NCBI GenBank assembly: GCA_009602725.1
Contig: WELB01000036.1
Coordinates: forward strand, 1-27,484
DNA from: Spirogloea muscicola
Taxonomy: Eukaryota > Streptophyta > Zygnematophyceae > Spirogloeales > Spirogloeaceae
DNA length: 27,484 nucleotides
Reading direction: 5' to 3'
This document shows, in pieces, positions 1 through 9,381 of this stretch; within the stretch, counting starts at the first letter, position 1, and every line of letters begins with the position of its first letter. Both the position numbers and the translations under genes were made by a program. The notes under the pieces were generated by a model, which searched no databases, was not told where the DNA came from, and worked only from the letters and a program-made list of their open reading frames with translations.

Positions 1-369
1 GCTCACTGCGCGGCCGCAGGCGGCGGCGGCGGCGGCGGCGGCGGCGGGGAGGAGGGGGAAGAAGCTTCAGGCCGCCTTGGTCGACGAGGGGGGGCCGGTT
101 TCCCGCGCAGGCCGTTGCCCAGGCGGGCGGCATTGGCCCACGGAACTGATTCGGGGCCCCCGGGCGCCCCGTCCCGCTCTGCGTTCAGTCTACCCCCCGC
201 AACGCCCAAGCAGCCCGCTTTGGCCTTCCCTCCCGGCCCGGCTGCCCGCGCTCCCCGGGCACCAGGCCGAACGAGTCCTGCCCGGAGGCCGCACGTCCGG
301 GCGAGCCGACCTCGGCCTGCGGAAGCTCGTTACCGGCGCCAGGTGCTGTGACGGCCAGCTGCCGACGCC

Positions 370-819
370 ATGGAGGGCAGCGCCTGCAGGCACAACGCCT
401 GCCATTTCGGCAGAGGCTGCCGGGCGGGCCGCCTGCTGTCCTGTCGAGGCGCCTGACCAGGCGATGCTGCCGCCTCTCGAGGCAGAGCAAGCGGTACACC
501 TGGCCGATGCCTGGCAAGGGTATGCAAGACGGCCTTGGAGTGCGACCAAGCAGTCGCGTGGGGTCTGCACGTGCTGGAGGACAGTGTCCAACTTCAGCAT
601 TAAGCGCGCAGCAGGACAGAGCAGGCCAGAGCTGTGTACCAGCAGGCCGTCTACCTTGCTGACTGCTGCCGAGACCTGACGGGGCAGCTACAGTTGTGCC
701 GCCAGTAGGCGCAAGTTGATGTGCTGGAGGTGCAGGCTGCGGTCTCCTGGCTCGAGCCTGCAATGACAAATATACTGAGCCGACAGCCGCACGGCGGATC
801 TGCAAGCGCGCTCAGCTAA
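370..819 (+). pseudogene. Decayed coiled-coil-like reading frame
   Basis: No family is recognised. Reading the plus strand, a frame rich in Ala, Glu, Gln, Leu and Val (for example EAEQAVHLADAW at about 480-515, TALECDQAVAWGLHVLEDS at about 529-585, then ARAVYQQAVYLAD and DVLEVQAAV) looks like heptad-rich coiled-coil protein. It is interrupted: the first part is in one frame, a shift of frame near 525 is needed to continue, and in-frame stops lie at 601-603 (TAA), 706-708 (TAG) and 817-819 (TAA). I infer a dead gene or a fragment of a mobile element. The alternative is that it is non-coding and only resembles coding sequence by composition. The flanking 1-350 stretch is very GC-rich with a GGC run. 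Confidence 0.25.
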
Positions 820-859
820 GCAGCCGCATCAGCTTCAGGCGGAGCAGTCGCAGGAGCTG

Positions 860-2700
860 CAGACTACCGTCCTCAGGGCCACCGTAGATCCGCGTCGCAA
901 CCAATAAGCGTGGCACAGCAAAGTAGCTTCTGCGTGCTCCTATCCAGTTGATGGCCTTCGAAGGAGGGCGTCAAGTGCTTACTATGATGTTGTGCTTCTC
1001 TTGATTCGTTCCTGTCAGCAGTCATGCTGCACACCTCATATCAGACATTCTTCTTGCTCTTGCGGGTCAGCCTCTCACGGCCAGCACCTTTCTGAATACT
1101 ACTATCACAGCTGGGTGCATGCTTCCCTCTTGTCCCCTCTTAACTGCTACGTTTACAGCTTGCCCCGTTTTGTTTTGACATCATCATAGGGAAAGAGCAC
1201 ATCTCCTTGCAATACACTTGACACTGCATAAAGAATTTAATTGGTTGACACAATGTTTAAACCTCACAGAGGAGGCAGCAACCTTTCTGAAGTTGAGCCG
1301 AATGTTGTGCAACTGGTGTAAGCCGAATCCATGAACAAGTAGAAGCTCGTTCTGCACATCTTGCATAGTCTTGCCCTCAAGAGCCAAAACTACATGCGGT
1401 GTAATGCTTTCTGGTCAGTGACTGCTTATATAAAGTTGGTACTGCCTGGTCCTAGATGATCCCTACGGTCAGCCTTAGGACTTACATCTACTTATGAGGT
1501 ACTGCCGTCCACTCACCTCCTCCTTAGCAGTGCATCCTTACCTTCACTCCTGCGCACAATAATAGGGAGAGCGGACAATCACTGATTTGGCCTGCTATGG
1601 CATGGACACGAAATAGGATCGCAACCGCATGTGTGATGCTGTCACATGATGGGAGCATCAGTGCTGTGGAAAAGGCGGCTTGACGTATGCTTGGAGAGGC
1701 TAGCAGCGGGCTTCCTAACGGGGATGGTGCAACTACCATCTGTGGAGCTGCACAAAGATGCCGGCGGAAAATGATCCTTGTGAATATGAGAAACTCTGTC
1801 AGTATCTTCCAGTAGATAGCTGCAGTTGGCCAGCCCAGAAGGCTCTCGTTGATGGGGAAACCGCGTCGCTCATCAGTGGCAGCTAGGAGGCGGTCAATAT
1901 GCTAGATCGTGCCTATCTCCTTGGAGGTGAACAGCCTGCCGGAGCAGGCAAGCTTTGAAGGCAGTAGTGCAAGACTTAAGTGGATTGGGAGAGCTGTAGC
2001 ATTGCAAATCCCATCTGAACCAAGGCATCGACAACGCCTTGGTAGCAGAAGCATTCTGGGTTGAAATGGCGCCCTATGGTGCGCTGGAGAAGACTCATGC
2101 TGCCAAGTAACACTGCCATACCTGACCTCGCACTTGCCATTGCGGCGGCCAAAAGCTTACAACAAGTGGCTGCACTGTTGCATTTCAGCAAGCAAGACCA
2201 GATTAGCTTACCGGGTTTCATCAGCGACAATTATATGACTTTAAGATTTCAATGAGTTGTTTGATCTCGATCTTTGTGAGAAGCTGAAGCGTCCTAAGCC
2301 CTATACACGCATTCAGGGATAAGTACGTCCTGATTGGGTTCGAGCAATGGGAATTTAGAAGCAAATCCCCTTCAGTGAAGCAATACCACAGCACACAGCG
2401 GAAGTCTTACCCTGAGGCGCCGCCAGAAGGCGGCGACTCTACTGTGGGTCTGGCTTCATAGCTAAGCCCGCATGGGACGCAGCCATGGTACTTACGGAGA
2501 GCCGGCGATGTCCGCAGCGACAAGCTGCGGCGACGGGTTGGCAGCAGACGGCAGCAGCAGGGCTGTGGAGGCGGCTGCGGCAGCAGGCAAGCAGGGCTCT
2601 GCCTCTCTCTGGCCTCACTGATCGAACTGACCCGTTCGGTCTCAGCCGACAACTTGTGATGCTTCACTGCCACCCCCCCCCCCAGGGTGTGTGGGAGCCG
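860..2700. other. Spacer with no supportable gene
   Basis: Only short open frames without recognisable motifs occur here on either strand. At about 1825-1842 there is a short match to the dispersed repeat seen at 21058-21075 (GTTGGCCAGCCCAGAA), so part of the stretch may be old repeat. A run of 11 C lies at 2673-2683. I see no tRNA, rRNA or conserved protein. Confidence 0.5.
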
Positions 2701-2746
2701 CTTCAAGGCCCGTAAGGGGCGGCCTTCACGAGGATTGGTCGTTGGG

Positions 2747-2870
2747 ACATGTCACGTCCACGTGAAGACCTCGAGGGTACCGTAGGGTGGACATGTAACG
2801 TCCACAAGCGGGCCGCGAGGGACCCGCAGGATATGAGACGTCCACGGGCGGACCTTGATGATACCACAAG
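2747..2870. repeat. Imperfect ~42-bp tandem repeat, three units
   Basis: Three successive units carry the core ACGTCCAC, at about 2753, 2796 and 2839, spaced 42-43 bp apart. The first two also share GGACATGT just before it. The flanks are partly alike (GAGGGTACCGTAGGG versus GAGGGACCCGCAGGA). It lies at the edge of the larger dispersed-repeat block. Confidence 0.6.
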
Positions 2871-2894
2871 ACAAAGAAGAAAAAGAGCCAAGGA

Positions 2895-3480
2895 GAAAGC
2901 GCGGCCAGATTGACTGGTGGCTGGGAAAGGCCAGCCCAAAGGAATGGACAAGGTCTGAAGGAGCAGGAGTGTGAAGGACTAGGACTAAGGAAACAGGAAG
3001 CGCGGCCAGATTGACTGGTGGCTGGGAAAGGCCAGCCCAAAGAATGAGCTCGCCCATAGAAGAGAGGGGCTGGCAGAAGCCAGCCAAAAAAGAATGGACA
3101 TAATCCAAAGAGCTACAACAGGTGCCGAAAAGAAGGAAACACACAGCTAGGCATCTGGCCAACTAGACATGACGAAACCACAGGAATGGACGAGGTCTGA
3201 AGGAGCTGGAGTACGAAGGACTAGGACTAAGACATCAGCCAGGGACATGAGTCACGCCGAGCGGCACGACGCTGGCGTAGAAGACAACGCGCGAGGGAGA
3301 ATACATGGAAATGGACCGCGCGACAGATACCATGTACGGATAATAGGAGGGTGATGCGCCCAGACGGGCGGAACGCTACAGAAGCCAGCCCAAAAAGCAT
3401 GGACGAGGCCCGGAAAGGCCGAGCATTGCAAACAAGAGTAAGAAGGATGAACCAGCTCTTGTAAAAGGAGGTGTACTGGA
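2895..3480 (-). repeat. Dispersed repeat block (family shared with 20.8-21.9 kb), reverse orientation
   Basis: The segment GCGGCCAGATTGACTGGTGG plus the following GCTGGGAAAGGCCAGCCCAAA occurs at 2901-2940 and again at 3001-3040. Its reverse complement is at about 21720-21760. A second module, GGAATGGACAAGGTCTGAAGGAGC onward through AGGACTAGGACTAAG, occurs at about 2940-2992 and again at 3183-3232, and in reverse complement at about 21618-21690. The sequence after it (GACATCAGCCAGGGA) matches in reverse complement the sequence just after the GGTTATTGAG tail motif at 21593-21602. A weaker copy of the AGCCAGCCC module is at about 3380-3430. I infer old, rearranged copies of one transposon family. 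Confidence 0.75.
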
Positions 3481-3669
3481 ATGGCTTATGGAAGGCCAGA
3501 TTCAAAGGAAGCGGCGTAATAGTCAGCTGCCGAATTATCAGCTGCCGGCGGCACAGTCATTTGGGCTCATTGGCACCAGCGTGATAGGGCTGGGGAAACA
3601 GCCTTCACTTTCATCTAAAGAGCTGTTGATCCCTTCACCAAATAGGGCAGAGCGCTCACGCCCTAATTA

Positions 3670-3735
3670 GGGCCACGCCGCCGTGCCCTTCGCGGCGGCG
3701 ACGGCGGCGGCGGCGGCAGCGGTGGCGGTTGTTGA
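3670..3735 (+). promoter_or_regulatory. GC-rich leader upstream of the CPL4-like gene
   Basis: A run of GGC/GCG triplets directly precedes the start codon and continues as CCG repeats in the coding sequence. No TATA-like box is evident. It is inferred to be 5' untranslated or promoter-proximal sequence from its position only. Confidence 0.3.
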
Positions 3736-6700
3736 ATGGCGCTCGCCGGCGATTATGACGGCGGGAAGCCGCCGCCGCCGCCGCCGCCGCCGTCGCCGTC
3801 GCCGTCGTCCTCGTCGTCGGCATCGGCGGGCGCCGCCGACTTTGCGGCGCTACTGGAGGCGGAGCTCCTGGACGATGGCGACGGCGAAGACGGCGGCGGC
3901 TGCGGCGGTGGCGGCGGCGGCGGCGGCGAGCCCTCCACGAGCTACGGTGGAGCCGAGGCCGGCAGCTCCCGGGGCCCGAATAGGGCGAGGGTGGCGGCCG
4001 AGGACGCCGGCCCTGCAGCGCAGCGTGAGCCCGCCCCTCCCTTGCCCAGGCCTCCGAAGTACAGCTCCGAGTCGAACCCTCGACCTCAACCGCCGAACCC
4101 TGACTCCAAGCCTAAGCGTCAGACCTTGACCTTAACACCTTCGCGCGCGTCCCTTTGGGGGAGCACCTCGCAGCCCCAGGCCAGCCGGCCCTCGTTATTT
4201 TCAGACTGCACAGCACGTACAGCCCGCCAAGTTGAGCTGCATGAAGATACGAGAAGCCTTTATTTGTCTGCTGGTGCCTCCTTGAGCAAAGCCCAAAACT
4301 CTGAAGCTTGGAGCTAGGAGCTCGTGGGAAGTGCCATTGGCAGGCACGAGCGGTGCCAGTGCGGGCGCCGCGGCGGAGGCGTGCCCACCGCACCCGGGCT
4401 TCATATGGGGTGTCTGCATCCGCTGCGGCGAGCTGCGGCAAGAAGCAGACGCCGGGCCTCCTGGCGTGGCGCTCACGTACATCCACGCGGTACGCCTCAT
4501 CCTGCCAGTCGAGCCTATGCGCTAGTGTCTCAGTGACCTTCAAATGACAGTCAGCCTGTATGTGGGGCAAAAGCTGCCCCACATTCGTTGGCATTTGGGC
4601 CAACCTTGGACGAGCTTTGCGTTTATACTCAAGGTTTAGTATGACATATTCAGTCACAATCTATCCTCATGCTCGCTCTCATTCTGATCTTCAAGTTTCT
4701 CAAACAAGCAGACCGGAAGGTCAAGCTCCAACCGAAGCACTAGCCTCTACACTTGCCTTGAGAGACAATCCTTGCATGTTTCTCAGGGATTGGAGGTGAG
4801 CGAGGAGGAGGCTGGGAGGCTGCGGAACACAGACCTTGAGAGGCTCCTGGCAGAGCGGCGGCTCTACCTCGTGCTAGACCTCGACCACACGCTCCTGAAT
4901 TCGTCCCGTGTCTGTGACATCCATGCCGACGACGTTGCTTACCTGGAGCGGCTGTACCCTCCCGAGCCATCTACTTCGTCACACGGTGGACAGCAGCTCA
5001 ACAGCCACTCGTCATGCATGCAGTCCATGCGCAAAGGGCTTGCCAAGCAGATCATACGGTTCAGCACAAAGAGATCACTGGCTGTAGCCTTCTGCTTTGG
5101 AGCTTAGTTTTACTATAGTATGAGTGCTAAGTGGTAAGCTTAACATTGAACTATTGACCAGCAGTCTCCATGAGAAAAATTTCTCTGCAGCTTGCGCGCT
5201 TCGCTGAGGTGGCCGTGCTGAGCATCCGCCCATTCACGCTTCTCTGTCTCCAGTCTCGGTCGAGCTGCATCGGCTGCCGCATCTCAATCTGTGGACCAAA
5301 CTCCGGCCAGGCGTTTTCCATTTCCTGACCGAGGCCAGCAAGCTCTTCCAGCTCTATGTATACACGATGGGCGAGCGTATCTATGCCTCCACCATGGCTC
5401 GGCTGCTGGACCCGTCTGGGAGGATCTTCGGTGATCGCGTCATCTCACAGAGCGACTCCACGAGGAAGAGCATCAAAGACCTGGATATCGTCCTCGGCGC
5501 CGAGTCGGCAGTCCTCATCCTTGACGACACTGAACATGTCCGTGTCTCTTGGCCTTGCCGTGTTCAGTGCAGTGCTTGCATGTGTCTAGACATGCATTAG
5601 CAAGCAGATGTTGTGGGTACCCTCGTGTCAGTGATCTGATCTAATTGGTGAGACGTCATTTATCATATTGTCTAGTATCAAATTGGTTCTCTGCTGCAGG
5701 TATGCACACTGCGTAAATTGCTACTGAGCTGGCTGTCTGCCGTGTTTTTGATGAAGCAGGTCTGGCCGAGACATCGGTCCAACCTCGTTAGCGTGGAGCG
5801 CTATCATTTCTTTCGATCGTCCCGGGTACAATTTGGCCTGTCCGGCGCCTCCCTCGTGGAGCAGCACCAGGACGAGAGCGCGTCCTCGGGCATTTTTGTC
5901 TCAATTTTGGACCTGCTCAAGAGGCTACACAAGTCCTTCTTCCACCACCCTGCACAGGTTTGTGAGATACTTCATTGATTGGTCCTGCAAAGCAGGAGGG
6001 CAGTGATGGACGGTGCAATTGCTAAACATAGTGAGAATCAGGCGTTGCAAGCTCGTTTGGAGCCTACATATTTCCCTCCGAAAAACCCCAAGCCGCCCCT
6101 TGCCACGGCTTGTTTTAAGTCAAGTGCTGTCTGACATGCGTGTGCCCTTGGTCTTGACCCAGTGCTCTTGATGTGGAATAAGGTCCATCTTAAGGAGGAC
6201 CGAGCTGCAATCTAATCTGATGCCTGTCCGAGCTGTGCCGTGTAGGAGGGGGGTTTGACTACTCTTGCTTCAGGTATGACGCGCGACATTCGTGAGGTTT
6301 GTTGCTGCACTGTGGCCTAGCTGTCATGCCAGCGCCAAGGCCTGCATCTACCTCTTGGAGCCTGGGCTGCTATTCTGCAGATGTTGCTTATGAAATCATC
6401 ACAAACACCCCAAGATAAAAGCTGGTCCTGTTCATGGCGGCAGGTGCTCAGAAATGAGCGTCGGAAAATCTTGTCCGGCTGCCACGTCGTCTTCAGCAGG
6501 GGCTTCCCCTCTGACACACGGGACTCTGCAGCACACCCATCGTGGCAACTGGCCGAGGAGCTGGGAGCTGTGTGCTCCCAGCAGGTGGATGCGCGTACCT
6601 CCCATGTCATCGCCTTGGACAAAGGGACCGAGAAGGTGCGACACTAAGCCCTGCACGCCATGTCCATGGACCTACAATCATTGGACCTTACAATCCTATA

Positions 6701-7224
6701 CAATTGAGCACTAATCAAAGCCGTGTCAGACTTGATACAGCCATGTGGACAGACTCGAGATGTTCTTTTAGCTAAGGACCTGACGAGCACCGATTCTGCG
6801 TAAACAGGCGCAGTGGGCGCTGAGGCACGGCCATTACCTTGTTCACCCGGACTGGCTCCATTGGTGCCGTTCTCTCTGGAGGAGGGTCCAGGAGGCCGAC
6901 TTCCCTGTGGCAAGTGGGCTTGCGACGAGGCCGGTGGCGCAGTTTCTGGCCACGGAGACCAAGGAGGTTGCAGAGGAGGAGGCGGTTGCTAAAGCAGAGG
7001 GACGGCATGAACCACTGTCCTTGCTGGGAAGCAATGGAGCCATAGATCCACAGCAGCCTTTGGACGGCAAGAGGAAGGATGGCATGAAGCCAGACAGTGT
7101 GAAGGCTGTGAGCACAGCACACACGTCTGCTGCAAGCAATGGTGATGGTGCACAAGCCATGGAGGCGACCGCGTCGGATGTTCACAATGAGGCACACGTG
7201 GAAGCGCCAGAAAGTAAAGAATGA
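3736..7224 (+). CDS. CPL4: RNA polymerase II CTD phosphatase, FCP1/CPL4-like, with BRCT domain
   Basis: This is a Ser/Thr phosphatase of the FCP1/HAD family that by homology removes phosphate from the Pol II C-terminal repeat in the nucleus. My exon model is 3736-4024, 4344-4489, 4787-4985, 5254-5537, 5760-5957, 6246-6296, 6444-6635 and 6808-7224; all phases agree and give 591 aa. The order is: low-complexity N-terminus with the DFAALLEAEL motif (compare DLAAFLDAEL of plant CPL4), a Cys/His motif (CPPHPG...CIRCG, about 110-130), the catalytic DLDHT (176-180), YTMGERIYA, LDDTE (about 302-306), ERYHFF, then a BRCT domain (about 390-485) ending in HPDWLHW. The Lys/Ala/Glu-rich tail after the BRCT (about 100 aa) and the long N-terminus make it longer than Arabidopsis CPL4 (about 440 aa from memory). 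The start at 3736 is the first in-frame ATG. Exon 6 (51 nt, TAG acceptor) is the least certain. Confidence 0.92.
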
Positions 7225-8560
7225 TGATGTGAGGAGTCTGTTGTGTGAGCTTATGGCATCCATCGCTTTCTCTGCCATACTTTCACAGCCTTCAGCGACA
7301 AGCAAGATTCAATTCCATTCATAAGGTAGCTTCATAGGTGCGCACATGCTCCCTAGTGCTGCTCAAATCATGACAGAAATAGACCGACTGCAGATGCGTG
7401 ACCCAGTCGCAGCAATTAGGCATGAGATTCTCCGCTCCAAGTTGATCATTGACGGGTCAAAAGGCATCTCTGTCATTCATGTTGCAGCAAGTAGTCATCC
7501 AGTGACACACATCAAAGAAGGCCATCGTCAAGTCTTGTAGCGTCTGGGAACCATGCTTTTCCACAACGAAGCAAGTCGGCATATTCTATTGAGTATCTTG
7601 ACAGTGGGCAAAATAATGTGGACCATCAGGTAGGTATCTGCACTGTAGCTCATGCCTTGTGCAGAAGGATTGCACAAGTTTTAGGCAAGGATACGTTGCC
7701 GGTCGTTGTTGCAAAATACATAAGGCAGATTATCACTTGTGCAGACTTGTTTGCTTAAGTAAGATAGATACTGCCCTTGAAGGAAGAGCTTGCAGAAAGT
7801 GGAATGTTTGCCTACATAACAAAGTCAAGTCCCAGCCTTTACGACTGGCAATGTTAGATCCATGACCACAGCGCCTATACAGCTGAAATGAAAGTAAGAG
7901 AGGCTTTGCATTGACAGTGTTATAATCCAATTAATTATGCACCATGAAGAGCGTGCACAACCAGGTCTCTGTTATGTCTTGTAATTGCATTTGCTGGAGG
8001 CACTTGGACAATAAGACCATCGATTTGCTTGCTTTGCTTTATGTTTGACAGCATGAAGGAGCACGTCCATTGACTTTAGTAAGGCTGGTGATCATTTCAA
8101 TACTTGTCAGCGTTCACCCTAATTGTTGCAATGTTGTTGCCCATTGTTAACTGGTCGTCTACCTACAGGAGAGAAAGCTTGTCCTGATCCTGGATACATT
8201 CTGCAAAACTTCGAGAGTATGCACTGTGTGGGCTATGTCATTGCTGCGTATGCATCTTAGATAGAAGAAGCTGTCAGAGTGCGGCCAGTTGGCCATCAAA
8301 GATCTAACGTCAATGATAGAGCCCATCCATCACCTTCCAACAAGCGCCATACATCTACAAAGGTCTTCGCCTTGCTAGGTGTGACCGGGTTGTACAACGT
8401 ACTGCACAATGCCATTAGCTTTGCTGCTGAGCGGCGTCCTCTTGCTCAGGTCTCTCCGCCCATCTACGTTCAACCTTGCCTGGGCCGGCCATTCACCGCT
8501 ACTATTGTCCCGTGTAGAGGAGGTACACTCCTCTTTCTCGAGTGACCTTTTAATCATCCA
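7225..8560. other. Spacer and probable 3' UTR of the CPL4-like gene
   Basis: AT-richer sequence with only short open frames lacking recognisable motifs. The first part is presumably the 3' untranslated region of the phosphatase gene. I see no RNA gene and no clear repeat until about 8560. Confidence 0.4.
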
Positions 8561-8640
8561 CTTTTCTGGGCTGGCCTCTCACAGCCATCGCCCTCTCCTG
8601 AAAGTGTCTTCTCTTTCTAGAGGAAGATGTGTGTATTAAG

Positions 8641-8696
8641 AGATGGGGAGGCCATGTGTGGCCAAGTACAAAGGCAAGCACATGGCCTCCCCATCT
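8641..8696. repeat. Perfect hairpin with 18-bp arms and 20-nt loop
   Basis: Arm 8641-8658 (AGATGGGGAGGCCATGTG) is the exact reverse complement of 8679-8696. The 20-nt loop is TGGCCAAGTACAAAGGCAAG. The same 18-mer occurs once more at 22654-22671, and the loop plus right-arm edge recurs in reverse complement at about 22355-22383 and, less perfectly, about 21905-21935. This suggests the end structure of a mobile element, with separated pieces elsewhere. Confidence 0.8.
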
Positions 8697-8799
8697 AGAG
8701 GGGGCGAGGGCTGTATAAGGCCAGTCGAAAGCGCTAAGCACACAGCTGCTGGGCGCGCACTAAGCCTGGCCACTGGCTTGTGTGGCGGTGCTCTGGCAG

Positions 8800-8978
8800 T
8801 TACTCTGATCTGCTGTTGCTCACACGTGGATACTGAGCAGCCATCTGCATCTCCCTCTGCACCATCTTGCACTTTGTAGTGTAGTCCTTTTTCAGCACCT
8901 CTTTCGTTGGCTTTGAACATTGTCCATTCTTTTTGGGTTGGCTTTGCCAGCCCCTCTTCTCAATGGGCGAGCACCTTC
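8800..8978 (+). repeat. Long inverted repeat, left copy (partner 21090-21268)
   Basis: The segment from GTTACTCTGATCTGCTGTTG through the CCATTCTTTTTG box to the CAATGGGCGAGC box reads, with few differences, as the reverse complement of 21090-21268. The two copies therefore lie in opposite orientation about 12.1 kb apart. They belong to the dispersed family that is also found at 3040-3110. Confidence 0.85.
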
Positions 8979-9099
8979 TGGCTCCCTGGATCAGTCTGTC
9001 ATTACATGTGCGCTCAGTCGTGGGTGGGTATCAGAGTCCCCATTCAGTCGTGTTTTCTGTTATCTCCCCTGAGGCCCCTTGATTCTTCCTGCAAGAGAG

Positions 9100-9195
9100 A
9101 AGAGGCACGTGGTGCGCATGAAATGAAAGGGTGCGCATGGATTGAAAGGGAGGCCAGTTTAAGCCACTACGTTGGTCGGGCAAACACTAGTGCAA
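9100..9195 (+). repeat. Direct repeat, left copy (partner about 22560-22642)
   Basis: The segment with GCGCATG.ATTGAAA, then GGAGGCCA.TT.AAGCC, ending in GGGCAAAC, is shared with about 22570-22642. The copies are in the same orientation, 13.4 kb apart. The 22.6-kb copy also shares the GTGTGTATTAAGAGA word with about 8628-8642, so the two loci carry related composite repeats. Confidence 0.65.
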
Positions 9196-9381
9196 AAGTT
9201 AAGGCTACATAACACGAAGCCCGATGCTAAGGTGGCTAAGGTAACAGTGTGACGTAATTTACCAAAAAATTGGCCTGGTTTGGTCTCCCCTTGTCATGTG
9301 CCAAGCGCGCCTGCTCTCCTGATATATCACGTCACTGCCACACGCCATGTAGGTCCAGCAACAAGTATCACTGTGAACCAC

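Noticed and set aside
185-805. 206-aa minus-strand frame at the left edge
   Set aside because: Composition is Arg/Pro/Ala typical of GC-rich antisense frames, and no domain is recognisable.
2726-3162. Overlapping minus-strand frames of 82-136 aa with shared peptide GWPFPATSQSG or similar
   Set aside because: The shared peptide is translated from the dispersed nucleotide repeat, appears in different frames in each copy, and recurs at 21.7 kb without a common frame.
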